Positions 1-5,342 of a stretch of DNA of 7,699 nt are shown piece after piece. This stretch comes from CAZSIA01 sp045126355 (lineage in GTDB: Bacteria; Bacillota_I; Bacilli_A; Acholeplasmatales; Anaeroplasmataceae): contig JBGVOE010000012.1 in NCBI GenBank assembly GCA_045126355.1, positions 1 through 7,699 on the forward strand. The letters are read 5' to 3'. The notes under the pieces were generated by a model that was given only the letters and a program-made list of their open reading frames with translations, ran no database searches and was not told the DNA's origin. The position numbers and the translations under genes are program-made. Position 1 is the stretch's first letter. Every line of letters starts with the position of its first letter.

Positions 1-17
1 TCAAACTCTCGAAAAAA
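1..17 (-). rRNA. 16S rRNA, extreme 5' end (partial, runs off left edge)
   Basis: Read on the minus strand, the first bases of the window end in CGAGAGTTTGA. This is the near-universal 5' terminus of bacterial 16S rRNA (the 27F primer region). From general knowledge of the Bacillus 16S start, the mature end would fall near position 17. Only about 17 nt are present, so the call rests on this short motif plus the strong promoter, boxA-like leader and tRNA directly upstream, all in the same orientation. The rest of the rRNA operon would lie to the left of the window. Confidence 0.85.
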
Positions 18-52
18 TTTATGTTTTTGATTTTTTATTGTTTGTTCTGTCT

Positions 53-87
53 CAATTTCGTTATCTTCGTTTTTACTTTCGAAATTG
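53..87 (-). other. Hairpin in the 16S rRNA leader
   Basis: An 8-bp perfect inverted repeat (CAATTTCG at 53-60 and CGAAATTG at 80-87) flanks a 19-nt loop in the leader between the rRNA promoter and 16S. In rRNA operons, leader helices help fold pre-rRNA and form part of the processing stem with sequence 3' of 16S. Here only the local hairpin can be seen; its role is inferred from position. Confidence 0.4.
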
Positions 88-114
88 CGTTTGTTGTTCG
101 CTTTATTCGTTCAT

Positions 115-133
115 GTTCAGTTTTCAAAGACCT
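115..133 (-). promoter_or_regulatory. boxA-like antitermination element in rRNA leader
   Basis: The minus strand reads GGTCTTTGAAAACTGAAC here. This resembles the boxA elements (core TCTTTgAAAACT) found in rRNA leaders of Bacillota, where Nus factors bind to prevent premature termination of untranslated rRNA transcripts. It sits about 20-35 nt after the predicted transcription start and about 100 nt before 16S, the expected place. A matching boxB hairpin is not obvious. Confidence 0.6.
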
Positions 134-157
134 ACTGACTCATTAGAGCCGTGAATT

Positions 158-186
158 ATTTTATCACTTTAAAACTATACTGTCAA
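158..186 (-). promoter_or_regulatory. Strong sigma-A promoter of the rRNA operon
   Basis: On the minus strand a perfect -35 TTGACA (186-181) is followed by exactly 17 nt and a -10 TAAAAT (163-158). The -10 is preceded by TG one base away, giving an extended -10. Transcription should start near position 150, leaving a leader of about 130 nt before 16S. Positions 187-230 just upstream are almost pure A/T with phased A- and T-tracts, consistent with an UP element bound by the RNA polymerase alpha subunit. This is the best promoter in the window and fits an rRNA operon. Confidence 0.85.
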
Positions 187-232
187 CACTTTTTTTCAAA
201 AATTTTTCAATATTTTTTTAAATTAATAAAAG

Positions 233-317
233 TGGTGGATGGGGACGGTTTCGAACCGCCGAACCCTTAGGGAGCAGATTTACAGTCTGCCGCGTTTAGC
301 CTCTTCGCTACCCATCC
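233..317 (-). tRNA. tRNA-Tyr (anticodon GUA)
   Basis: The minus strand folds into a complete 85-nt class II tRNA with encoded CCA. The acceptor stem is GGATGGG (317-311) with CCCATCC (243-237), the discriminator is A236, and CCA occupies 235-233. The anticodon stem GCAGA/TCTGC (290-286 and 278-274) holds loop CTGTAAA with anticodon GTA at 283-281. The long variable arm is a short CCC-TAA-GGG hairpin, as expected for bacterial tRNA-Tyr, and the T-loop begins TTCGA. The gene lies about 45 bp upstream of the rRNA promoter in the same direction, with no clear terminator between, so some transcripts may read into the rRNA operon. Confidence 0.97.
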
Positions 318-325
318 ACTTTTGT

Positions 326-342
326 GCACTAATTCACAGTGC
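326..342 (-). other. Hairpin in the tRNA-Tyr 5' leader
   Basis: GCACT (342-338) and AGTGC (330-326) can pair around a 7-nt loop, between the predicted start of transcription and the tRNA 5' end. A short hairpin in a pre-tRNA leader could mark the transcript end or influence RNase P processing. This is inference from position only. Confidence 0.35.
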
Positions 343-348
343 TTATTT

Positions 349-377
349 ATTCTACTATAAATGAAAATAAAAAGCAA
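349..377 (-). promoter_or_regulatory. Promoter of tRNA-Tyr
   Basis: The minus strand shows -35 TTGCTT (377-372), a 17-nt spacer and -10 TAGAAT (354-349). Initiation is expected near 342, about 25 nt before the mature tRNA. The spacing and four-of-six -35 match support a moderately strong vegetative promoter dedicated to the tRNA rather than read-through from mscS. Confidence 0.7.
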
Positions 378-438
378 TACCTATTTTTCATTTTTTTACA
401 CTTTTTTTAAATAATTTATTTTTAACACTTTTCCCACC

Positions 439-474
439 TATAAATACGCACGCACACACGCATACGTATATATA
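439..474 (-). terminator. Stem-loop after mscS (weak terminator or 3'-end hairpin)
   Basis: Fourteen nucleotides after the mscS stop codon, the minus-strand RNA can form a 16-position stem (474-459 with 454-439). It has one U-U mismatch, three G-U pairs and a UGUG loop. The stem is not followed by a clean U-run (UUUAUAGG), so it is not a textbook intrinsic terminator. Its placement at the end of the mnmG-rsmG-DUF951-mscS operon, before the tRNA promoter, still suggests termination or 3'-end protection. The same bases form a 31-nt strictly alternating purine-pyrimidine run (444-474). Confidence 0.45.
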
Positions 475-488
475 AATAAGGATGAAAA

Positions 489-1244
489 TTACTGTTTTTT
501 CAACAAAATAGGACTAGGATATTCAATTCCTTCTTCATTTAACATTTTAACAATTTTTGTTTTTAACACTCTTGTAACTTCGAAATGCTGAAAAGATTTA
601 GTCGGGCAAACAATTCTTATTGAATAAAATGTTTCATCGATCACCTGAACCCCTAAAATTTTAGGCCTACTAATAATATTATGATGATTAAAATCTTTTA
701 TTACACCCTCAACTAATTCTATTATCTCATCAACCAAATATTTATGTAATATAGGTAAATCAATAATTGATAAGGAATCGTTTCGTGAATAATTAATTAC
801 TGATTTTATATCACCATTAGCAAAATAATGAATTTCTCCATTATATGTTAAAATCTTAGTTGTTTTTAATCCAAGTTCTAAAACTTGCCCAACATTATTA
901 TTTATAGATACATATTCTCCAACCACATATTGGTTTTCAAAGATAATGAAAAATCCATTAATCATATCTTGCATCAGTTTTTGAAGACCAAATCCGAGTA
1001 AAATCCCTAAAAGTCCAGCGCCTGCTAAAACAGACGCTGTATCTACTCCTAATATTGAAAGTATAATAAATAGACCTACTAATAATCCCCCATATTTAAT
1101 TAGATTAATGATTAATAAGAAGATAGTTTCTTTTCGTTTAGAAACCTTACCCATAATAAGTCTTTTAAAAAATAAATTGGCAATAAAATGAATACTAAAA
1201 ATTACTACGACTACAAAAGCCATTAATAATACTTTATCTAACAT
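489..1244 (-). CDS. mscS: Small-conductance mechanosensitive channel, MscS family
   Basis: A 251-aa MscS-fold channel that would open under membrane tension to release solutes on hypo-osmotic shock. Hydrophobic segments lie at about residues 3-25, 41-65 and 68-102. The third is the Gly/Ala-rich pore helix (GAGLLGILLGFGLQ, then the kinked MINGFFIIFE), the family hallmark. The beta domain follows (VGEYVSINNNVGQVLELGLKTT, about 108-129), with the conserved NGDI and NYSR elements near 143-154 and a mixed alpha/beta C-terminal domain to residue 251. The length suits a minimal three-TM MscS of the YkuT type. The ATG at 1244 has GGTGAT five bases upstream. It lies 43 bp after the DUF951 gene with no clear terminator between, so it is probably the last gene of the mnmG operon. 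MscS identity is secure; conductance and gating are not predictable. Confidence 0.93.
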   Translation of the reverse strand: MLDKVLLMAFVVVVIFSIHFIANLFFKRLIMGKVSKRKETIFLLIINLIKYGGLLVGLFIILSILGVDTASVLAGAGLLGILLGFGLQKLMQDMINGFFIIFENQYVVGEYVSINNNVGQVLELGLKTTKILTYNGEIHYFANGDIKSVINYSRNDSLSIIDLPILHKYLVDEIIELVEGVIKDFNHHNIISRPKILGVQVIDETFYSIRIVCPTKSFQHFEVTRVLKTKIVKMLNEEGIEYPSPILLKKQ

Positions 1245-1287
1245 TCTATCACCAATTAATATTGTGTATTAAATTTGATTTATTATA

Positions 1288-1458
1288 CTATTTACTTTGT
1301 TTAATCTTTTTATCTAATTCAAACTTACTCATCATTATAACTCTACCACAACCGCAACATTCTAGTTTATAGTCTGCACCTGTTCTAATAATTTTCCATT
1401 CATTACTTCCACATACATGTGTTTTCTTTGTTTTAATTATTTCATTTAACGTATACAT
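1288..1458 (-). CDS. DUF951 (YyzM-like) small zinc-ribbon-like protein
   Basis: A 56-aa gene. The protein starts MYTLNEIIKTKK and contains HVCGSNEW (14-21), IIRTGAD (23-29) and a CCGCG cluster (34-38). This H-x-CGSNxW, IxRxGAD, CxxCG layout is that of the DUF951 family (B. subtilis YyzM), very short proteins of unknown function. Cys16, Cys34 and Cys37 with His14 could form a metal site, though this is inferred. The ATG lies 11 bases after the rsmG stop, and its ribosome-binding region (GGATGTGGTG) overlaps that stop, implying translational coupling. In other Bacillota, as I recall, DUF951 sits beside an MscS-type channel and ychF, so finding it next to mscS here supports the call. The function is unknown. 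Confidence 0.88.
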   Translation of the reverse strand: MYTLNEIIKTKKTHVCGSNEWKIIRTGADYKLECCGCGRVIMMSKFELDKKIKQSK

Positions 1459-1469
1459 AACACCACATC

Positions 1470-2165
1470 CTATAATGGATTTTTCTTAATAGAAGCAAAA
1501 GCACGAGGGTATTTGTTAGGACATTTTTCAAAATGATTAATAACAATTAACACTCTCTTACTTTCTTCTTTTGGTAAATAGTATTCTGCTTGATTAACAA
1601 TTTTTCCTTTTAATATACTTAAAGAATTCCCTTCATTAATTTCTTCTTCAGCATTTTTACCTTTCATACTAACAAAGTTTCCACCAACTTTAACTAAAGG
1701 AATACATAATTCATTTAAAATATTTGCTCTAGCCACAGCTCTAGCTGTAACCATATCAAATGATTCGCGGTGATCTTTAGCATATTCTTCAGCTCTACCA
1801 TGCACTAAATTAACATTAGCTAATCCTAATTTAGAAACTAATTGTTTTAAGAAAGTAATTCTTTTGTCTAATCCATCTACAATAGTAACATTTAAATGAG
1901 GATATACTATTTTAAGTGGAATACTAGGAAATCCTGCGCCACTTCCTACATCACAAATAGAATTAACAGTAGTTAAATCTAATACTTGACCAACTAAAAT
2001 ACTGTCGTAAAAATGTTTAATATAAACATCTTCTTCCTCAGTTATCGCGGTTAAGTTAACATATTCATTATATTCAACTAAAAACTTAAAATAAATTTCA
2101 AATTGTTCTAATTGTCTATCTGATAATTCGATATTAATATTTGCTAATAACTTATTAAATTCCAT
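1470..2165 (-). CDS. rsmG: 16S rRNA (guanine-N7)-methyltransferase RsmG
   Basis: A 231-aa class I SAM-dependent methyltransferase. RsmG makes m7G at the 530-loop guanine (G527 in E. coli numbering) of 16S rRNA, in the cytoplasm during 30S maturation. An N-terminal helical segment carries the conserved YNLTAI-type motif (VNLTAIT, 36-42) and KHFYDS (50-55). SAM motif I is DVGSGAGFP (72-80), followed by DGLDKRITFL (97-106), HGRAEE (122-127) and TARAVA (140-145). The C-terminus has the usual KYPR element (218-221). The length is near the family norm (about 230-240). The start ATG overlaps the mnmG stop by one base (TAATG), with AGGTGGTG as ribosome-binding site inside mnmG, so the two are translationally coupled. 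The mnmG-rsmG pairing is widely conserved near oriC. In other bacteria, loss of this enzyme gives low-level streptomycin resistance. Confidence 0.97.
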   Translation of the reverse strand: MEFNKLLANINIELSDRQLEQFEIYFKFLVEYNEYVNLTAITEEEDVYIKHFYDSILVGQVLDLTTVNSICDVGSGAGFPSIPLKIVYPHLNVTIVDGLDKRITFLKQLVSKLGLANVNLVHGRAEEYAKDHRESFDMVTARAVARANILNELCIPLVKVGGNFVSMKGKNAEEEINEGNSLSILKGKIVNQAEYYLPKEESKRVLIVINHFEKCPNKYPRAFASIKKNPL

Positions 2166-4021
2166 TATCTAGCACCACCTTTAATATACACAGATAAGAT
2201 AGCAATATCAGCAGGATTAACTCCACTAATTCTTGAAGCTTGACCAATTGTTAAAGGTCTTATTTCTTTTAATTTTTCTCTAGCTTCCAGTGCAATATTA
2301 GGAATATTATCATAATCAATATCAGCAGGGATTTTTCTTAATTCATTTGAAATTAATTTTTCAGCTTCTTTAAATGCTTTCTTAATATATCCTTCATATT
2401 TAATCTCAATTTCAACTTGTTTTACAATATATAAAGGATAATCAAAATCAAAGTTTTCTTTAATAAATGAAGCAGTTACTTCAGGACGTTTAATTAAGTC
2501 AAATAAAGTTGTACCGTTATTTAATACTGATGAGTTTATATTAGCTAAGGCAGTATTAAGTTCTTTTGTTGGAGAAACTTTAAATCCTTTAAACATTTCA
2601 ATACAATTTGTAATATCTTCTTTTTTCTTTAAAATTGCATCATGTTGCATATCAGTAATTAATCCAACTTTATAACCATATTCACGTAAACGAAGATCAG
2701 CGTTATCATGTCTTAATAGTAATCTATACTCCGCTCTTGAAGTTAATAGACGGTATGGTTCTGATGTTCCTTTAGTTACTAGATCGTCGATTAAAACACC
2801 GATATATGCTTCATGTCTTTGTAAAATAAACGGCTCCATATTGCTAATTTTTAAGCAAGCATTAATACCAGCCATTAATCCTTGTGCTGCAGCTTCTTCA
2901 TAACCAGAAGTTGAATTAATTTGACCAGCACAATATAAATTTTTTATTAATTTAGTTTCCAATGTAGGCCATAAATTAATCGGATTAATCGCATCATATT
3001 CAATTGCATAAGCATACTTTGTAACAACCGCGTCTTCAAGTCCTGGAATTAATCTGATCATTTTATCTTGAATTTCAATTGGCATTGATGTAGAAAAACC
3101 ACCTAAATAAATTTCATCTAGCGCCAAACTTTCAGGTTCAATAAAAATTTGATGACGTTCTTTATCATTAAATCTTACAACCTTTGTTTCAATAGATGGA
3201 CAGTATCTAGGACCAACACCTTCAATAACACCACCATACATTGCTGAAGCGTCAAGGTTGTTCATAATAATATCGTGGATTTCTAAATTAGTATATGTTA
3301 AATAACAAGGTACTTCTACCCCGCTTAGATTTTCGATATTTCCATCAAAACTAAAATTAGTAACTATATCATCACCAGGTTCTAATGATACTTTAGAGTA
3401 ATCAATTGAATCTTTTTTAATTCTTGGAGGAGTACCAGTTTTAAGTCTTGTAACATCAAAACCTAATCTTTTAAGTTGAGCACTCAATCCATATGTAGTA
3501 GGTTCTCCATCTGGTCCTTCAATCTTAAAATCATGACCTCTTAAAGTCTTACTATTTAAATAAGTTCCTGTAGTTAAAATAACAGCTTTAGCATATATTT
3601 TAGTGTCATCAGAAAGCTTAACTCCAATAGCCTTGCCATCTTCAATTAACACCTCATCTACTAACGCTTCTAACAATGAAAGTTTTTCCATTTTTTCCAA
3701 AGCTTTACGCATCTCTTTAGGATATTCTATTTTATCAGATTGAACACGTAGAGCTTGAACCGCAGGTCCTTTAGAACTATTTAACATCTTAGTTTGAATT
3801 TGAGTTAAATCAGCAATCTTACCTTGAATACCACCTAAAGCATCTATCTCGCGAACAACAATACCTTTAGCTGGTCCACCAATAGAAGGGTTACAAGGTA
3901 ATTTAGCTAATTGATTTAAATCACCAGATATTAATAATGTAGTTAATCCAATTTTACTAGTTGCGTGAGCGGCCTCACATCCTGCGTGACCTCCACCAAC
4001 AACAATAATATCATAATTCAT
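2165..4021 (-). CDS. mnmG: tRNA uridine-5-carboxymethylaminomethyl modification enzyme MnmG
   Basis: A 618-aa FAD enzyme (GidA). With the GTPase MnmE it installs (carboxymethyl)aminomethyl groups at C5 of wobble U34 in several tRNAs, using methylene-tetrahydrofolate. The N-terminal Rossmann motif is VVGGGHAGCEAA (7-18), followed by the signature PCNPSIGGPAKG (42-53) and SSKGPAVQALRVQSDK (82-97). The catalytic-cysteine region GPRYCPSIETK is present, then the FAD-binding CAGQINSTSGYEEAAAQG, SRAEYRLLLRHDNAD and the C-terminal helical MnmE/tRNA-binding domain. The ATG at 4021 is chosen because products begin MNYDxIVVGGG and GGTGAT lies four bases upstream. A TTG at 4042 would add seven residues but falls at or before the predicted transcript start. 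It is the first gene of the leftward operon; mnmE is not in the window. Confidence 0.97.
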   Translation of the reverse strand: MNYDIIVVGGGHAGCEAAHATSKIGLTTLLISGDLNQLAKLPCNPSIGGPAKGIVVREIDALGGIQGKIADLTQIQTKMLNSSKGPAVQALRVQSDKIEYPKEMRKALEKMEKLSLLEALVDEVLIEDGKAIGVKLSDDTKIYAKAVILTTGTYLNSKTLRGHDFKIEGPDGEPTTYGLSAQLKRLGFDVTRLKTGTPPRIKKDSIDYSKVSLEPGDDIVTNFSFDGNIENLSGVEVPCYLTYTNLEIHDIIMNNLDASAMYGGVIEGVGPRYCPSIETKVVRFNDKERHQIFIEPESLALDEIYLGGFSTSMPIEIQDKMIRLIPGLEDAVVTKYAYAIEYDAINPINLWPTLETKLIKNLYCAGQINSTSGYEEAAAQGLMAGINACLKISNMEPFILQRHEAYIGVLIDDLVTKGTSEPYRLLTSRAEYRLLLRHDNADLRLREYGYKVGLITDMQHDAILKKKEDITNCIEMFKGFKVSPTKELNTALANINSSVLNNGTTLFDLIKRPEVTASFIKENFDFDYPLYIVKQVEIEIKYEGYIKKAFKEAEKLISNELRKIPADIDYDNIPNIALEAREKLKEIRPLTIGQASRISGVNPADIAILSVYIKGGAR

Positions 4022-4044
4022 AAACATCACCAACTTGCACAAGT

Positions 4045-4053
4045 ATTATATCA
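4045..4053 (-). promoter_or_regulatory. Extended -10 promoter of the mnmG operon
   Basis: The minus strand reads TGATATAAT (4053-4045), a perfect -10 with an extended TG. No good -35 lies 16-18 bases upstream (only T-rich sequence), which is usual for extended -10 promoters. Initiation near 4038 would give a 5' leader of about 17 nt before the ATG at 4021. Confidence 0.7.
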
Positions 4054-4114
4054 TAACTATTATTTTTAAAAAGAAAAAATATTTTATATTTTTCAAAATT
4101 AATAAAAATAAAAA

Positions 4115-4128
4115 TGTTAGCGTTTACA
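4115..4128. promoter_or_regulatory. cre-like operator (CcpA or other LacI-family site)
   Basis: Read on the minus strand, TTGTAAACGCTAACA (4129-4115) fits the degenerate catabolite-responsive element consensus WTGNAANCGNWNNCW at every fixed position. It has the central CG and near two-fold symmetry typical of LacI-family operators. It lies 86-100 bp upstream of the P-loop gene and about 75-90 bp upstream of the mnmG start. Its plus-strand right half (TTTACA, 4123-4128) could serve as a -35 for a TATAAA at 4145-4150. The regulator gene is not in the window. Confidence 0.5.
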
Positions 4129-4182
4129 AAAAAAGTAGTGCATTTATAAAACAGTTGTATTATAATAGTAATATACTATAAA
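4123..4182 (+). promoter_or_regulatory. Promoter region for the P-loop gene (several candidates)
   Basis: Two plus-strand arrangements are possible: TTTACA (4123-4128), 16 nt, TATAAA (4145-4150); or TTGTAT (4155-4160), 16 nt, TATAAA (4177-4182). A consensus TATAAT at 4161-4166 has no good -35 at 17 nt. The A/T richness makes the exact start undecidable by eye. The first arrangement would overlap the cre-like site and so be repressible by it. Confidence 0.4.
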
Positions 4183-4214
4183 TAAAAATCGATTTTAATA
4201 GGGAGGAAATTGAA

Positions 4215-4517
4215 ATGAAATTAATCTTAGGAAATCCAGGTAGTGGTAAAACTAAAGCACTTTTAGCATTAAGTGAAAAAAATAACATTCCTATTCTTAG
4301 TGAATCAAGTGCTAGAGTACAACGTCTTTTAGTGAAAGCAAGTAATTATGGTTTTCACATTCCTACTCCAGTTACAGTAGACGAATTAGATGCTAGTATT
4401 ACAGAAGTATATGTTGACGATGTTAAAAAACTTTTAGAAACTCTTTTACGTGTTAACTTAGGATGCATTACAGTTAATAGAGACGAAAGTTTAGAAATTA
4501 AGGATTTAGATTTATAA
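4215..4517 (+). CDS. Stand-alone minimal P-loop NTPase-like protein
   Basis: A 100-aa protein that begins almost at once with a Walker A motif, GNPGSGKT (6-13, with Lys12 and Thr13). A predicted strand ending in two acidic residues, VYVDD (65-69), looks like Walker B. The segment between has a short strand (IPIL, 25-28), a helix with Arg34 and Arg37, and a G-F-x-I-P element (46-50). The chain ends about 30 residues after Walker B, so no full AAA+ or RecA core and no helical lid are present. Short P-loop proteins of this style occur in phages and Bacillota as 'AAA family' proteins of unknown role; this resemblance is from memory. It is preceded by GGGAGG ten bases before the ATG, has its own terminator and is monocistronic. 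It could bind ATP or act with a partner, but no function can be assigned. Confidence 0.85.
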   Translation: MKLILGNPGSGKTKALLALSEKNNIPILSESSARVQRLLVKASNYGFHIPTPVTVDELDASITEVYVDDVKKLLETLLRVNLGCITVNRDESLEIKDLDL

Positions 4518-4552
4518 TTATAGGAATCTTATCTTTTTTTACAAAGCAAAAT

Positions 4553-4578
4553 AAAAACCACAAAAATGTGGTTTTTTT
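4553..4578. terminator. Bidirectional intrinsic terminator
   Basis: A perfect 10-bp stem, AAAAACCACA (4553-4562) with TGTGGTTTTT (4567-4576), closes an AAAA loop and runs into a T-tract to 4578. On the minus strand the stem is likewise flanked by A- and T-runs. It lies 35 bp after the P-loop gene stop and 6 bp beyond the convergent membrane-protein gene stop, so it can end both transcripts. Confidence 0.88.
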
Positions 4579-4582
4579 CTTT

Positions 4583-5215
4583 TTACTCTTCAGTTGAATT
4601 ATTTACTTCTGCAGGTTCCTCTGCTACTTCTTCTTCGTTATTAATTCCAAAGAAATCATCGTAATGAGCTTGTTGTTCATCCATTAATTCATCAAAACGT
4701 TTATGACCAATAATGTTTTTAATCTTTTCAACAGCTGTAGAATTATGTTTATTAACAATACTGTCAACCTTTTTATTAACAATTACATTAACAACGATAA
4801 ATGCTACTAATACTGCACCCATTGCGATCATTTGCCCTGTTTCGCCTAATTGTTGTGCGAAAACCATTAATAAAATAAAGGCAACAAAAACGGCAATTGA
4901 TACAGGAATGAAAACGAATTTCATAATTTTACTACGTTCTTTTTCAACAGCATCCCAGAAATCAATCATACATTGATTAACTCTTCTGCCATATAATTCA
5001 CGTAAACGTGGATAATAAGTATCTTCTAATATTAATTTATATCTTTTCCCATCAACACTAGACCAAATAGCAAATTTAGCTTTTGGAGCATACTCATTAA
5101 ATAATGCTTCATTTTGGTTAAGACTGTGTAATTCAACAACTGTACCGTTACTTAATTCTTGAACATCAAATGGTTCTGTAGTAACACTATTATAAATTTT
5201 AGGATTAATTTTCAT
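4583..5215 (-). CDS. Unknown two-TM membrane protein
   Basis: A 210-aa protein that I do not recognise. Residues 1-97 are a soluble, mixed-charge domain with aromatic residues (YAPKAKFAIWSS at 42-53, TYYPRLRELYGRR at 66-78). Two hydrophobic helices follow at about 98-120 and 127-147, joined by a tight QQLGETGQ turn. A cytoplasmic helical stretch (148-190) ends in a Glu-rich acidic tail (194-210). The positive charge at 93-99 and KK at 148-149 suggest that both ends face the cytoplasm. There is no signal peptide, lipobox or catalytic motif. The ATG at 5215 has a good GAGGTGAA site eight bases upstream. It is monocistronic, diverges from the two-component operon and converges on the P-loop gene. 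Sharing a promoter region with a sensor kinase hints at regulation by, or function with, that system, but this is inference only. Confidence 0.85.
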   Translation of the reverse strand: MKINPKIYNSVTTEPFDVQELSNGTVVELHSLNQNEALFNEYAPKAKFAIWSSVDGKRYKLILEDTYYPRLRELYGRRVNQCMIDFWDAVEKERSKIMKFVFIPVSIAVFVAFILLMVFAQQLGETGQMIAMGAVLVAFIVVNVIVNKKVDSIVNKHNSTAVEKIKNIIGHKRFDELMDEQQAHYDDFFGINNEEEVAEEPAEVNNSTEE

Positions 5216-5236
5216 ATTTATTTCACCTCAAAGATT

Positions 5237-5245
5237 ATTTTAACA
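5237..5245 (-). promoter_or_regulatory. Extended -10 promoter of the two-TM protein gene
   Basis: The minus strand reads TGTTAAAAT (5245-5237), an extended -10 with no convincing -35. Where the -35 would lie (about 5260-5265) it overlaps the -10 of the opposing response-regulator promoter. Initiation near 5230 leaves about 15 nt to the start codon. Confidence 0.55.
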
Positions 5246-5260
5246 TAATTTTTAACTTTA

Positions 5261-5269
5261 TGGTATAAT
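5261..5269 (+). promoter_or_regulatory. Extended -10 promoter of the two-component operon
   Basis: TGGTATAAT (5261-5269) is a perfect -10 with an extended TG. The -35 position (about 5241-5246) shows only TAACAT and coincides with the -10 of the divergent gene. A start near 5276 gives a leader of about 67 nt that contains the 5282-5300 palindrome. Confidence 0.65.
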
Positions 5270-5281
5270 AAATTTATATAT

Positions 5282-5300
5282 TAGTTTTAAATTAAAACTA
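5282..5300. repeat. Perfect palindrome in the response-regulator leader
   Basis: TAGTTTTAA (5282-5290), one central A, then TTAAAACTA (5292-5300) form a perfect 9+9 bp inverted repeat flanked by further TATATA symmetry (about 5275-5280 and 5303-5308). It lies just after the predicted transcription start and 27 bp before the Shine-Dalgarno. It could be an operator for a dimeric repressor or a leader hairpin. OmpR-type regulators more often use direct repeats, so autoregulation is not the obvious reading. Confidence 0.6.
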
Positions 5301-5342
5301 GTTATATACAAGATTATGTATTATGTAAAGGATTGATGTCAA

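Noticed and set aside
1282..1287. A TATAAT on the minus strand between DUF951 and mscS as an internal promoter.
   Set aside because: There is no extended TG and no -35-like hexamer 16-18 bases upstream; it spans the end of the DUF951 gene in AT-rich DNA.
4022..4042. A TTG start at 4042 extending MnmG by seven residues.
   Set aside because: It falls at or before the predicted transcription start, has no ribosome-binding site, and MnmG proteins begin at the MNYDxIVVGGG ATG at 4021.
4713..4976. An 87-codon plus-strand reading frame.
   Set aside because: It lies wholly inside the membrane-protein gene in antisense, has no ribosome-binding site, and its hydrophobic Thr/Ile-rich product reflects the complement of TM codons.
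5334..5336. Possible TGA-as-tryptophan code, which would extend the response regulator upstream.
   Set aside because: Tryptophan is TGG at the codons checked in this AT-rich DNA, and the regulator ends at a TGA in an ATGA overlap with the kinase, so TGA is a stop.
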